Shown here in pieces: positions 17,190-24,480 of a DNA stretch of 64,000 nucleotides (the first letter of the stretch is position 1; each line of letters starts with the position of its first letter). The position numbers and the translations under genes are program-made. Below the pieces are notes generated by a model. It was not told where the DNA came from, ran no database searches, and saw only the letters and a list, made by a program, of their open reading frames with translations. The stretch comes from Gemmatimonadaceae bacterium (GTDB lineage Bacteria > Gemmatimonadota > Gemmatimonadetes > Gemmatimonadales > Gemmatimonadaceae). The stretch is taken from assembly GCA_025930755.1 (NCBI GenBank), contig JAICOJ010000004.1:19654-83653 (forward strand). The letters are read 5' to 3'.

Positions 17190-17218
17190 TTGACGGGTGG
17201 AAAAGAACAGGCTATATA
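17190..17218 (+). promoter_or_regulatory. Sigma-70-type promoter for the NrtR-like gene
   Basis: TTGACG (17190-17195), a 17-base spacer and TATATA (17213-17218) form a near-consensus promoter in otherwise GC-rich DNA. Transcription would start near 17225, giving a leader of about 70 bases before the GTG at 17297. Confidence 0.65.
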
Positions 17219-17283
17219 GTCGCGCTTCGCGACGAGCGGCATCGATAGGCGCGGAACGCGACCAATTTCGGGGAGACTTGACA

Positions 17284-17304
17284 TTAGTGACCGAGTGTGA
17301 CTAA
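17284..17304. promoter_or_regulatory. Candidate NrtR-type operator over the start codon
   Basis: TTAGT (17284-17288) and ACTAA (17300-17304) are inverted arms of a 21-base site. NrtR sites described in other bacteria share TTAGTG/ACTAA-type half-sites (from memory). It overlaps the GTG start, suitable for autoregulation. The central 10 bases are not symmetric, so the match is partial. Confidence 0.4.
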
Positions 17305-18040
17305 TTCGCGCCCGATGCGCGATCGTCCCCAGACAACCGCCCCGGCCGGCCGCCCAGCCGTTGCAGCCCGTCCCGTCATTCGACGGGCGCTCCTCTCCGT
17401 CGACGTCGTTCTCTTCACGCCTCATGGGCGCCGCTTGACCGTTCTGTTGGTCCGCGCGGCAGATCCGCGTGCGCGTGAACGGTGGGAGCTGCCGTGGGAT
17501 GCCGCCCGGACGGATGAGGCGCTCGATGTCGCCGCCGCCCGCATCGCCCGATCGGCGTTAGGCGCGGGCGCGGCGTGGACGCGACAAGTGGTCGCGTCGG
17601 GTGGCGACCAGCGCCACCCCGGCGAAACCGAATTCTCGATCGCGTACCTTGGGCTCGTGCCCGCGGGCACGCCACCGCCGGTCGGTGGCGAGGCGAGCTG
17701 GTTCCCGCTCGATGAGATTCCGCCGGTGGCGCCTCGGCACCGCGCCATGGTGGATTCCGCTCTCGGCATGCTTCGTCTGGAACTCGATCAGTCCCCTGTC
17801 GCATTCCGGTTACTTCCCCCGACCTTCACGCTGAGCCAACTCCAGGAGGTGTACGAGGTCTTGCTCGGCCGCAAGCTGCACAAGGCGAGCTTCCGTCGCG
17901 CACTTCACGCAGCATGGCTCGTGGAGCCTATAGATGAATGGCGGAGCGAAGGCCGAGGCCGGCCCGCACAATTGTTCCGCTACGCGCCGAAGAAGAGACG
18001 GACGAGTCGGCGGGGTGTGAGGTTCGATCTGTTAGGATAG
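17297..18040 (+). CDS. nrtR: NrtR-type transcription regulator (Nudix-like domain plus winged helix)
   Basis: 247 residues. Residues 28-160 form a Nudix fold (ALLSVDVVLFTPHGRRLTVL, then WELPWDAARTDEALDVAA), but the catalytic REXXEE box is replaced by the segment after DVAA (ARIARSALGAG), so it should bind and not hydrolyse a nucleotide-sugar ligand. Residues 165-235 form the winged helix FTLSQLQEVYEVLLGRKL plus SEGRGRPAQLFRYAPKK, typical of NrtR, the ADP-ribose-responsive repressor of NAD genes. No NAD genes are near, so its target is open. GTG start 17297; an ATG at 17315 is possible and would leave the operator fully upstream. Confidence 0.85.
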   Translation: MTNSRPMRDRPQTTAPAGRPAVAARPVIRRALLSVDVVLFTPHGRRLTVLLVRAADPRARERWELPWDAARTDEALDVAAARIARSALGAGAAWTRQVVASGGDQRHPGETEFSIAYLGLVPAGTPPPVGGEASWFPLDEIPPVAPRHRAMVDSALGMLRLELDQSPVAFRLLPPTFTLSQLQEVYEVLLGRKLHKASFRRALHAAWLVEPIDEWRSEGRGRPAQLFRYAPKKRRTSRRGVRFDLLG

Positions 18041-18203
18041 GGGTCAGGGGTCAGGAGTCAGGAGTCAGGGGTCAGGAGTCAGGGGTCAGGGATGGAAAGG
18101 GGCCGCGGCGCTTCGCGCCTGCGGCCCACATCAGATGAGCGCGGCAGCTTCGCTGCCGCGCTTTGCCATCCCGACCCCTGACCCCTGACTCCTGACCCCT
18201 ATC
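18036..18203. repeat. Heptamer inverted-repeat element A (GTCAGGR) enclosing two hairpins
   Basis: Seven tandem heptamers GGGTCAG/GAGTCAG (18041-18089) face about four inverted copies (18173-18198). Both ends match outside the repeats: GATAGGGG at the outer end and GGGATGG at the inner end. Inside are two CTTCG-loop hairpins: 18100-18127 (GGGCCGC stem) and 18138-18162 (perfect 10-bp stem AGCGCGGCAG). The whole could fold as a three-way junction. It starts at the stop codon of the NrtR gene. The copy number differs between arms (7 against 4). Confidence 0.9.
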
Positions 18204-18253
18204 GTCACCGGTTAGCTGACTGGAACCAAATCAGGGATCCCGAGGTACACCCC

Positions 18254-18290
18254 TTGCGTTACCTTATTAGTACCAATACGTATATTACTA
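18254..18290 (+). promoter_or_regulatory. AT-rich promoter with pseudo-palindromic operator
   Basis: An AT-rich island. TATATT (18281-18286) can act as a -10, with TTACCT (18259-18264, spacer 16) or TTGCGT (18254-18259, spacer 21) as a poor -35. TAGTA (18268-18272) and TACTA (18286-18290) flank the palindrome ATACGTAT (18276-18283), a symmetric site of 23 bases overlapping the -10. This suggests repression of the two genes that follow. Confidence 0.45.
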
Positions 18291-18312
18291 CGAAACACAC
18301 GGAGGGAGCCGG

Positions 18313-18588
18313 TTGCTCGCCTACCTGGACGCGCTGTGTGCCGCTTTGCTCGCGCGTGACACCGAGGAGATCGATCGCCTTGGCCGTCATCCACTTGCAT
18401 GCGCCCTGCCGCGGACGGTACGTGAGGAAGTCCTCGCGATTCGTCGCGTTGGACCCGGCTCCCTTCGCGCGCCCATAGAGACCCTTCGTCATTACCACCG
18501 CACGGCCCATCTGGCAGGAATCGCGCGCGACCCGGCTTCGGCTGGCGCGCAGACGGAGCTGCCACTTGCCGCGGGAGGAGCGGGCTAA
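18313..18588 (+). CDS. Hypothetical small protein, first gene of a two-gene operon
   Basis: 91 residues from TTG 18313, chosen for the strong ribosome site GGAGGG nine bases upstream. The protein is helical (LLAYLDALCAALLARDTEEI), with a central TVREEVLAIRR and a His-containing LRHYHRTAHLAGIARD segment. No family recognised. The TAA stop overlaps the next ATG (TAATG), so it is co-translated with the 124-residue protein. Codon use is like its neighbours. The AT-rich promoter with a palindromic site upstream suggests a regulated pair. Confidence 0.6.
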   Translation: MLAYLDALCAALLARDTEEIDRLGRHPLACALPRTVREEVLAIRRVGPGSLRAPIETLRHYHRTAHLAGIARDPASAGAQTELPLAAGGAG

Positions 18589-18962
18589 TGGGTGTGCTTC
18601 GCCGCAAGCAGCGGACGACGGTTCGGCAGTCAGGCGCCGCCTCGGCGCTGAACGAGGTCACGCTTCGCCGCCTTTCCGACCAGGGCCTCAGCGAGACACC
18701 GGTCCCCGCTCGCGTCCTCGAGACGCCAAGCGGGCAGCGGTGGCTCGTCGTACTCATCGCCCGATTGGCTTCGGTGGATCCTGTCGGCGAAACGCGGGGA
18801 GCGCGGTTGATCGTCCGGGCAGAACCTTTGTTCGGTGGACAGGATCGCGCCCGCATCGTAACCGTCAAGGCCGCCACGCTGGATGAGATGGATGGCTCGG
18901 TTCTGCGCGATGCGCTGTTGCGCCGGCGAGGGAACCCGGCCAAACAGCAGCGGAGGGGATGA
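18588..18962 (+). CDS. Hypothetical protein, second gene of the two-gene operon
   Basis: 124 residues, no signal peptide. It begins with a basic patch (MGVLRRKQRTTVRQ) and has a compact beta-rich centre (PSGQRWLVVLIARLASVD, then ARLIVRAEPLFGG) before a basic tail. No family recognised. It starts on the stop of the previous gene and is followed directly by a strong bidirectional terminator. With its partner it might form a small regulatory or stress module, but nothing in the sequence names the function. Confidence 0.6.
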   Translation: MGVLRRKQRTTVRQSGAASALNEVTLRRLSDQGLSETPVPARVLETPSGQRWLVVLIARLASVDPVGETRGARLIVRAEPLFGGQDRARIVTVKAATLDEMDGSVLRDALLRRRGNPAKQQRRG

Positions 18963-19000
18963 AAAAAATCGGCGGCCACGTGGCCGCCGATTCCTTTTTA
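18962..19000. terminator. Bidirectional rho-independent terminator
   Basis: A perfect 24-base palindrome ATCGGCGGCCAC/GTGGCCGCCGAT (18968-18991) has seven A on its left (18962-18968) and TTCCTTTTT on its right. It ends the + strand pair and the - strand gene at 19005-19256, which converge here. Confidence 0.92.
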
Positions 19001-19004
19001 TCGA

Positions 19005-19256
19005 TCAGTCGCGTCGCTGGAGCAACGCCCGCGAGATCGCGGTGTTGTCTCTCGCGATCGCATACAGCTCTCTGAAGACCGTGGCTCGAGACGCTCCGCG
19101 CGCTTCCGCGATCACGGGGGGCTCGTGGCCTGCGCGACGCGAAGGGTCTGATCGGCGCTCCACAGCGAGAAACGCGTGGTGGAGGCCGCCTTCGGCGGTG
19201 TCGGCTTCGATCATGACGAAGCCTCCGGACGGTAGCTCGCGACTATACAGCAGCAC
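19005..19256 (-). CDS. Small protein related to the C-terminal domain of the MBL-fold protein
   Basis: 83 residues from GTG 19256, preceded by AAGGA. It aligns along its length with residues 365-461 of the MBL-fold protein at 10609-11994: both have Y-R-x4-GG near the start, then VERRxDPxR, EPPxIAEARGxSR and a helical ELxAxAxD end. The shared order shows a common domain of about 85 residues, found once alone and once fused. No known family recognised; the conserved Arg/Glu pattern suggests a small alpha+beta binding domain. It has its own terminator and is separate from the NlpC gene by 56 bases. Confidence 0.75.
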   Translation of the reverse strand: MLLYSRELPSGGFVMIEADTAEGGLHHAFLAVERRSDPSRRAGHEPPVIAEARGASRATVFRELYAIARDNTAISRALLQRRD

Positions 19257-19312
19257 GGGTCATCCTTCATTGGATGGACGGGGCGCCCCACATCGGGTGC
19301 CGCTTACGCGCG

Positions 19313-19927
19313 CTAATATACGACGGGCGGCTCCAGGTAAAGCAAGGTGTTTTGCATCTCGGGCGGGGCGCCGCGGTCGGTCGCGCTGGCACTCACCGGC
19401 AGCTCCACGACCCCCTCCGCCGGCAAGACCCGCCGTACCGCAATCAAGCGGCGCCCGAACCAGGTTGGACGGGCCCGCGTGCCTCCAAAGCGGTCGAGCT
19501 TCACACGTTTTCCGGTGCTCGACGCGTGAATGATCGTATCGCCGCCGACGTAGACGGCGATGTGCTGCGCGCCCCGTCCACCAAAGAAGAACAGGAGGTC
19601 GCCGGGCTGGAGATCACCCGGTGGTGGCGCGTCGCCAACCGCTGCCTGCTCCTTTGCGGTGCGCGGCATCCGCACGCCATGCTGTGCGAAGATCCAACGC
19701 ACAAAACCCGAGCAATCGAATGCACGCGGAGTCGTTCCGCCGAGCACGTACCGCACGCCGAGGTATCGCTTGGCGGTGCGTACGACTTCCGCGCCGTGAA
19801 CGGGCGCGCGCCCCTCGATGGTGCGCATACCTGTCACCGCTGGCGTCTGCCGAGCTTGCGCCGATAGAGCCGGCCCCGTCAGCAGGGCCGCGCAGAGGAG
19901 GGCGAGTCGCGCGTTGATGGTTGTCAT
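19313..19927 (-). CDS. NlpC/P60 family cell-wall endopeptidase, exported
   Basis: 204 residues. A signal peptide (MTTINARLALLCAALLTGPA, cut near ALSA) is followed by the NlpC/P60 cysteine peptidase domain at about 48-165: Cys in AFDCSGFVRWIF, first His in QHIAVYVG and the polar third residue His in IIHASS. The domain normally cleaves D-gamma-Glu-diaminopimelate or similar bonds in murein peptides. After it, 40 residues of unassigned tail follow. No SH3 or LysM binding domain is present, so localisation to the wall depends on other factors. Start ATG 19927. Confidence 0.92.
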   Translation of the reverse strand: MTTINARLALLCAALLTGPALSAQARQTPAVTGMRTIEGRAPVHGAEVVRTAKRYLGVRYVLGGTTPRAFDCSGFVRWIFAQHGVRMPRTAKEQAAVGDAPPPGDLQPGDLLFFFGGRGAQHIAVYVGGDTIIHASSTGKRVKLDRFGGTRARPTWFGRRLIAVRRVLPAEGVVELPVSASATDRGAPPEMQNTLLYLEPPVVY

Positions 19928-20000
19928 CTTGGCGATGACGACCTAACGCCCGCGCGGAAACTCCCGAACGCCGCGCGAAGCACACTTCTCTCCCGAAGAG

Positions 20001-21047
20001 CTACCGAGGCGTCTTCCCTTTGCGGGGTTGGGCTTCCACGAGTGCTCGAATGGAGTTGCCCTTCTTCATCCCGCGAGCCCAGATGTCGCCGCGACGTCGA
20101 AGTCGGTCGGGAACGGTCTCGATCGTGAAATCGCGGGGGTCGAGCGCGTCGTCGACCTCATTCCAGTCGAGCGGGGTGGAGACGGTGGCGCCTGGTCGTG
20201 CGCGCACGGCGTAGGCCGCAGCCACCGTCTTGGCGCGAATGTTCTGGAGATAATCCACGTACACCGTTCCAGCCGGTCGCGCACTCACGGATCGCTCGAC
20301 GGTCGCGATCCTGGGCGCACGCGACGCGACTCGGGTTGCGATCAGCTGCGCAGCGAGCACGGCGGTCTCGTCGGAAACACCCGGGCGAAGGGGGATGACG
20401 ATGTGCATCCCGGACGAGCCCGATGTCTTCGCCACGGCCGTCAGCTTCAGGGCGTCGAGCTCCTCGTGCACCAGCTTCGCGACTTCGACGACGCGGGAAA
20501 ACGGCGCCTTTGGTCCAGGGTCGAGATCCAGAATGGTGAAGTCTGCCAGCTCCAGCTTCGGGACGCGCGAATGCCAAGGGTCGACGGAGATGGCGCCGAG
20601 CTGAATCGTGTAGAGGAGCGTCGCCAGATCTCCTCCGATGAGCCGGCGTTGTTGCTCTCCCTTCTCGTTGCGAATCGTCTCCGCGCGCACGGCCGGCGGT
20701 GCCTTGTCCGGAGCCTTCTGCTGGTAGAACGACTGGCCATCGATGCCATCCGGATATCGCTTGAGCACGAGCGGCCGGTCGCGCATCACGGAAAGGATGG
20801 CGTCTTCAACCCGAGCGTAAAACCGCATCACGTCGCCCTTCGTGATCCCGTCGCGCGGGAAAAACACCTTGCCCAGGCTCGATACGGCCAGCGATACGCC
20901 GCGGCCCAGCTCCAGTGTGCCGTCGCCTCGGTCGTGCTCGATCGCCTCCAGCTGCGCGACGACGGGTGCGGGCGAGGTCGATGCCGTTGCGCGCGTGCTT
21001 CGTGCAGGGGCAGCAGAAGGAGTCCGCTTCGTTCTCGCGCTCTTCAT
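20001..21047 (-). CDS. ligD: LigD polymerase (primase-polymerase) subunit of bacterial NHEJ
   Basis: 348 residues, the LigD-type archaeo-eukaryotic primase polymerase. After a 45-residue basic Ser/Thr/Pro tail come LGKVFFPRDGITKGD, KRYPDGIDGQSFYQQKAP, the metal-binding Asp pair D174/D176 in LDLDPGP and SGSSGMHI with H215. It adds ribo- or deoxynucleotides at broken ends during Ku-directed non-homologous end joining. Here it is a separate protein, not fused to the ligase; its ATG overlaps the ligase stop (ATGA), so both are made together. Length fits single-domain LigD polymerases (about 300 residues plus tail). Confidence 0.93.
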   Translation of the reverse strand: MKSARTKRTPSAAPARSTRATASTSPAPVVAQLEAIEHDRGDGTLELGRGVSLAVSSLGKVFFPRDGITKGDVMRFYARVEDAILSVMRDRPLVLKRYPDGIDGQSFYQQKAPDKAPPAVRAETIRNEKGEQQRRLIGGDLATLLYTIQLGAISVDPWHSRVPKLELADFTILDLDPGPKAPFSRVVEVAKLVHEELDALKLTAVAKTSGSSGMHIVIPLRPGVSDETAVLAAQLIATRVASRAPRIATVERSVSARPAGTVYVDYLQNIRAKTVAAAYAVRARPGATVSTPLDWNEVDDALDPRDFTIETVPDRLRRRGDIWARGMKKGNSIRALVEAQPRKGKTPR

Positions 21048-22744
21048 CGCTTCGCGTGCTGCACGCTCTCCGGCTCTCTCCCCACATCGCGCGCGGGCTT
21101 GTCGTCACGGACACCAAGGAAGATCGGTTGGCGGAGCTTTCCGTCCGCCGTCCATTCATTGAACTTCACTTCGACGACGACCTCGGGCCGCGTCCAGTGA
21201 GCACGCTCGTTGGTCCGGGGTGGAGTCTCGAACGGGGGCGTCTTGCGCTCGAGGCGGGCGAGTCGCCGGTACATGTCCTTGAGTCCCGCGCGGGTGAATC
21301 CGCCGCCCGTGTGACCGACATAGATGAAACGGTCGCCCTCGAAGTAGCCAAGCAGAATGGCGCCGATGTGCTCGCGTGTATTCCGCGGCTCGGTCCACCC
21401 GCCGATCACGAACTCCTGACGGTGCTCGACCTTCAGCTTCAGCCAGGCCTTCGATCGGACGCCCGGATCGTATCGAGAGCTCGTGCGCTTCGCGATCACC
21501 CCTTCCCATCCGTCGCGCCGAACGCGCTCCAGCATCTCCTGTCCGTCGCCGGGAATCGACTCGCTGAGCCGAAGGCGGTGGGTGGTACGCCGGCGAAGCA
21601 CTCGCTCGAGGTGCTTGCGCCGCGTTGTCCAGGGTTCCTTTACCAGGACGTCCGGACCGTCGACGAGGATGTCGAAGAGAACGATCGCGGCCGGCTGGTT
21701 GTCGGCAAAGTGCTCGATGGCCAGCGGGTCCTTCACGTGCATGCGATCCTGTAGCGCCTGGAAGCGCGCGACCTCACCATCGACAACCGCGATGATCTCT
21801 CCGTCGACGACGAGCTCCCGCTCGGCCTTTCGGCCGAGCGTTCGAAGGGCTTCGGCGATTTCGGGAAACTGCTTCGTCTTGTCGTTGCCGTTGCGCGTGA
21901 CGAGGCGAACGGTGTCCTTCGTCACGAAGGCGAGCACGCGGATTCCATCGTATTTGGGCTCGAACGTCCACCCCTCCCCGTCGGGCACGGACGTCCCGAT
22001 GCTGGCATACATCGGCTCGAAACGCTCAGCGGCCCGCGAGGTCACCACACGCGCTGACGCCTTACGAGTGCTCGGCGGTGCCCGCCGGGCGGCGGTCGTC
22101 GACTTCCTGGCTTTTGCCGGACGTTTTTTCCCGGCCGCGATCTCTTCCATAGTCCGACCGGTCGTCACCGATGTAGTGGTTTCGGCCACGATGTCGATGT
22201 CGTCCCGCGCCTCGTCGTCGCGGTGCTTGATCAGTAGCCACTGTGGCTTGGAGGATCCCGCCTCGCGTCCACGCATGCGAACGAGCACCCACGATCCGCG
22301 CAGCCGCTCGCCCTGAAGAGTGAACTTGAGATCGCCGGAGCGATAGCCGCGCCGGATGGCCTTCTCATCATCACCATCGTCGGCCGCGTCTGCCCGATAG
22401 GTGCCGCGATCCCAGAGCATGACCGTACCGCCGCCGTATTCACCCTTGGGGATGGTGCCCTCGAAGGTGTTGTAGTCGATGGGATGATCCTCGACTTCCA
22501 TGGCGAGTCGCTTGATGCCCGGATCGAGGCTGGGGCCTTTGGGGACGGCCCAGCTCTTCATCACGCCATCGAGCTCGAGGCGCAGGTCGAAGTGGAGGTG
22601 GCTGGCGGCGTGCTTCTGGATGACGAAGCGCAGGGTTCCCTGGCGAGACGGCGCGCCGGCACCATGTCCCGCCGGCTCCGCGGTGCGGGAGAAGTCGCGC
22701 TTGCGACGGTACTCTGCCAGCGGTGCCGAGCGAGCGCGCGGCAC
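21044..22744 (-). CDS. ligD: LigD ATP-dependent DNA ligase with 3'-phosphoesterase domain
   Basis: 566 residues in two parts. Residues 35-185 are the 3'-phosphoesterase domain (FVIQKHAASHLHFDLRLELD and the HPIDYNTFEGTIPKGEYGGG region). A basic linker (200-240) leads to the ligase at 243-545, with the adenylated Lys264 in EPKYDGIRVLAF, VVDGEIIAV, EGVIAKR and the OB-fold end. It cleans 3' ends and seals double-strand breaks bridged by Ku. The polymerase domain is on the next gene, so LigD is split as PE-ligase and polymerase. The start is only six bases after the Ku stop, so the three form an operon. Confidence 0.95.
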   Translation of the reverse strand: MPRARSAPLAEYRRKRDFSRTAEPAGHGAGAPSRQGTLRFVIQKHAASHLHFDLRLELDGVMKSWAVPKGPSLDPGIKRLAMEVEDHPIDYNTFEGTIPKGEYGGGTVMLWDRGTYRADAADDGDDEKAIRRGYRSGDLKFTLQGERLRGSWVLVRMRGREAGSSKPQWLLIKHRDDEARDDIDIVAETTTSVTTGRTMEEIAAGKKRPAKARKSTTAARRAPPSTRKASARVVTSRAAERFEPMYASIGTSVPDGEGWTFEPKYDGIRVLAFVTKDTVRLVTRNGNDKTKQFPEIAEALRTLGRKAERELVVDGEIIAVVDGEVARFQALQDRMHVKDPLAIEHFADNQPAAIVLFDILVDGPDVLVKEPWTTRRKHLERVLRRRTTHRLRLSESIPGDGQEMLERVRRDGWEGVIAKRTSSRYDPGVRSKAWLKLKVEHRQEFVIGGWTEPRNTREHIGAILLGYFEGDRFIYVGHTGGGFTRAGLKDMYRRLARLERKTPPFETPPRTNERAHWTRPEVVVEVKFNEWTADGKLRQPIFLGVRDDKPARDVGREPESVQHAKR

Positions 22745-22750
22745 GGCCCG

Positions 22751-23632
22751 TTAGGCGGAGCGGCGTGACTTGGGGGGCGTGCGCTCCTTCGAGGCGGCCG
22801 ACTTGCGGGGCGCGCGCACGGCTCCCGAGCGCGTCCCCTTGGCACCGGAGCGCGGCTTCTTTCCCTGCTCCAGGCTCTCGCGCAGGCGCGACATCAAGTC
22901 GAATACCTGCTCGTCGGCCGGCTCGGATTCCTGCATCGGCTCGAGGTCGGCCTTCTTGCCCTTGAGCTTCGCCTTGATGATGCGCATGAGGTTCGCGCGA
23001 TAGTCATCGGTGTATTTGTCGGGCGAGAACGGCTCGGCCAGGTTGCCGATGAGCTGCTCCGCCATCGTGAGCTCCTGCGGCTTCACGACGTCGGCGGCCG
23101 GGAAGGAGAACTCCTTGGTGTCGACGAGCTCGTTGGCGAAGCGCATGAGCTCGAGCACGAGCGCATCGCCGACGACCTTCACGGCGGCCAGATTCTGCTT
23201 CTGGCGGATGATGATCTTGCCGATGCCGACGGCGCCGGTGCGTCGCATGGCCTCACGAAGGAGTGCGTACGGACGTTCGCCGCCTTTCGAGGGCACGAGG
23301 TAATAGGGCGTCTCGAAGTAGCGTGGATCGATCTCGTCCTGCTTGACGAAGTCGAGGATGTCGATGGCGCGGGAGCCTTCGAGGGCGGCGCGCTCGAAGT
23401 CCTCATCGGTGAGCACGACGTACTTTCCCTTCGTATACTCGTATCCCTTGACGATCTCGCTCCACGGGACCGGCTGGCCATCTTCGGCGCACACCCGCTC
23501 GTACTTGACCGGTGAGAGGTCTTCGGCGTGGAGCATTCGGAACGAGATGCGATCTCCTCGAACGGCGGTGCGCAGCTCGACGGGAATGCTGACGAGTCCG
23601 AAGCTGATCGCTCCTTTCCAGATCGCCGCCAT
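22751..23632 (-). CDS. ku: Ku, non-homologous end-joining DNA end-binding protein
   Basis: 293 residues. The ATG at 23632 gives the canonical N-terminus MAAIWKGAISFGLVSIPVEL; in-frame codons further upstream are non-conserved and rejected. The core ring domain spans residues 1-200 (YEYTKGKYVVLTDEDFE, RYFETPYYLVP, MRFANELVD) and a C-terminal extension ends in a Lys/Arg/Ser-rich tail that can thread on DNA. Ku homodimers bind broken ends and recruit LigD, encoded by the next two genes. A C-terminal basic tail of this kind is common in actinobacterial and related Ku proteins. Confidence 0.96.
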   Translation of the reverse strand: MAAIWKGAISFGLVSIPVELRTAVRGDRISFRMLHAEDLSPVKYERVCAEDGQPVPWSEIVKGYEYTKGKYVVLTDEDFERAALEGSRAIDILDFVKQDEIDPRYFETPYYLVPSKGGERPYALLREAMRRTGAVGIGKIIIRQKQNLAAVKVVGDALVLELMRFANELVDTKEFSFPAADVVKPQELTMAEQLIGNLAEPFSPDKYTDDYRANLMRIIKAKLKGKKADLEPMQESEPADEQVFDLMSRLRESLEQGKKPRSGAKGTRSGAVRAPRKSAASKERTPPKSRRSA

Positions 23633-23741
23633 GACCTGCTCTCCGCGTTGAGGTTCGACAGGATCGCGATGTGAAAGAAGGCAAGAGCGGGGCCACCTGT
23701 GGAAAAGAACATTTGTGATCTGATTCAAGTGCCGGGAACGG

Positions 23742-23771
23742 AAAAGGCCCGGGCAAATTCCCGGGCCTTTC
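23742..23771 (-). terminator. Terminator of the cold shock gene
   Basis: AAGGCCCGGG (23744-23753) pairs with CCCGGGCCTT (23760-23769), a perfect 10-bp stem with a 6-base loop. Read on the minus strand it lies 30 bases past the csp stop and ends in CCTTTTCC, a short U-run. Confidence 0.75.
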
Positions 23772-23798
23772 CGCAGAAGGCGTTGTCCGAAGGCGAGA

Positions 23799-24005
23799 TC
23801 AGGCCTTCGTGACGTCCGATGCCTGCGGTCCCTTCTGTCCCTGAACGATCTCGAATTCGACGCGATCGCCCTCGGCCAGTGACTTGAAGCCTTCGGACTG
23901 GATCGCGCTGAAGTGGACGAACACGTCCGGACCTCCCTCGCGGGAGATGAATCCGTAACCCTTCGCGTCGTTGAACCACTTCACGGTGCCGGTGATGCGT
24001 GCCAT
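23799..24005 (-). CDS. cspA: Cold shock domain protein (CspA family)
   Basis: 68 residues, a single cold shock OB-fold. RNP1 is KGYGFISRE and RNP2 is VFVHFSAI, preceded by [11 protein letters not shown]; all aromatic nucleic-acid contacts are kept. It binds single-stranded RNA/DNA and acts as an RNA chaperone. The region upstream to about 24100 on the minus strand is probably its 5' leader; cold shock genes often have long structured leaders, but I see no clear -10/-35 pair. A strong terminator follows. The name family is certain; whether it is cold-induced is not shown. Confidence 0.96.
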   Translation of the reverse strand: MARITGTVKWFNDAKGYGFISREGGPDVFVHFSAIQSEGFKSLAEGDRVEFEIVQGQKGPQASDVTKA

Positions 24006-24196
24006 GGTGCGCTTCCTCTTCCCCCACGGGGCTGACGGTGGTGCGTGGTCATTTTGGCTCCTGGTTGCGAGCGGCCGCGTGACCGAAAACAGGTGACGTC
24101 AAAGGTAAACACCTGAGACGCAAGCAAAAGGGGGCGGTGCGCAAAATCCGCTCCGCCCCCCTCATCGACCGTGAGACACCCTGTCAGGGTTGTCGG

Positions 24197-24406
24197 TCAT
24201 GCAGCCCCTGCGATGTACTTTGCGACGCGCCCGCACTTCGAGCAGCGCAGCGTGACGTGTGAGCGCGGCGGAGGCGGGATCTGTTGCGGGTCGCGCATGA
24301 TCTGCCCTGAACACGATGGGCACGACAATGGCGATCCGGTGCGGTCGTGTGAGATGAGCTGCAGGGCCTGCGCGGGGTTGTACGTCGCCGGACGGGGCTT
24401 TCGCAT
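24197..24406 (-). CDS. Small zinc-ribbon protein
   Basis: 69 residues from ATG 24406, with GGAGG seven bases before it; a much longer in-frame reading from 24583 would overlap the divergent lipoprotein gene and is rejected. Two Cys pairs, CPSC at about 38-41 and CSKC at about 58-61, form a zinc ribbon; the spacer contains IMRDPQQIPPPPRSHV. The N-terminus MRKPRPATYNPAQALQ is basic. Such small ribbons may bind RNA or protein, but no specific role can be given. It is divergent from the lipoprotein at 24481. Confidence 0.75.
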   Translation of the reverse strand: MRKPRPATYNPAQALQLISHDRTGSPLSCPSCSGQIMRDPQQIPPPPRSHVTLRCSKCGRVAKYIAGAA

Positions 24407-24480
24407 GGGACCTCCGTGGGTATACGACCAATCATTCCGGCGGAAGCGCGGGTTCCGGCCGAAACGATGCTGCGAGTAGC

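Noticed and set aside
18036-18203. CRISPR array
   Set aside because: Repeats are 7 bases, contiguous and inverted, without spacers or cas genes.
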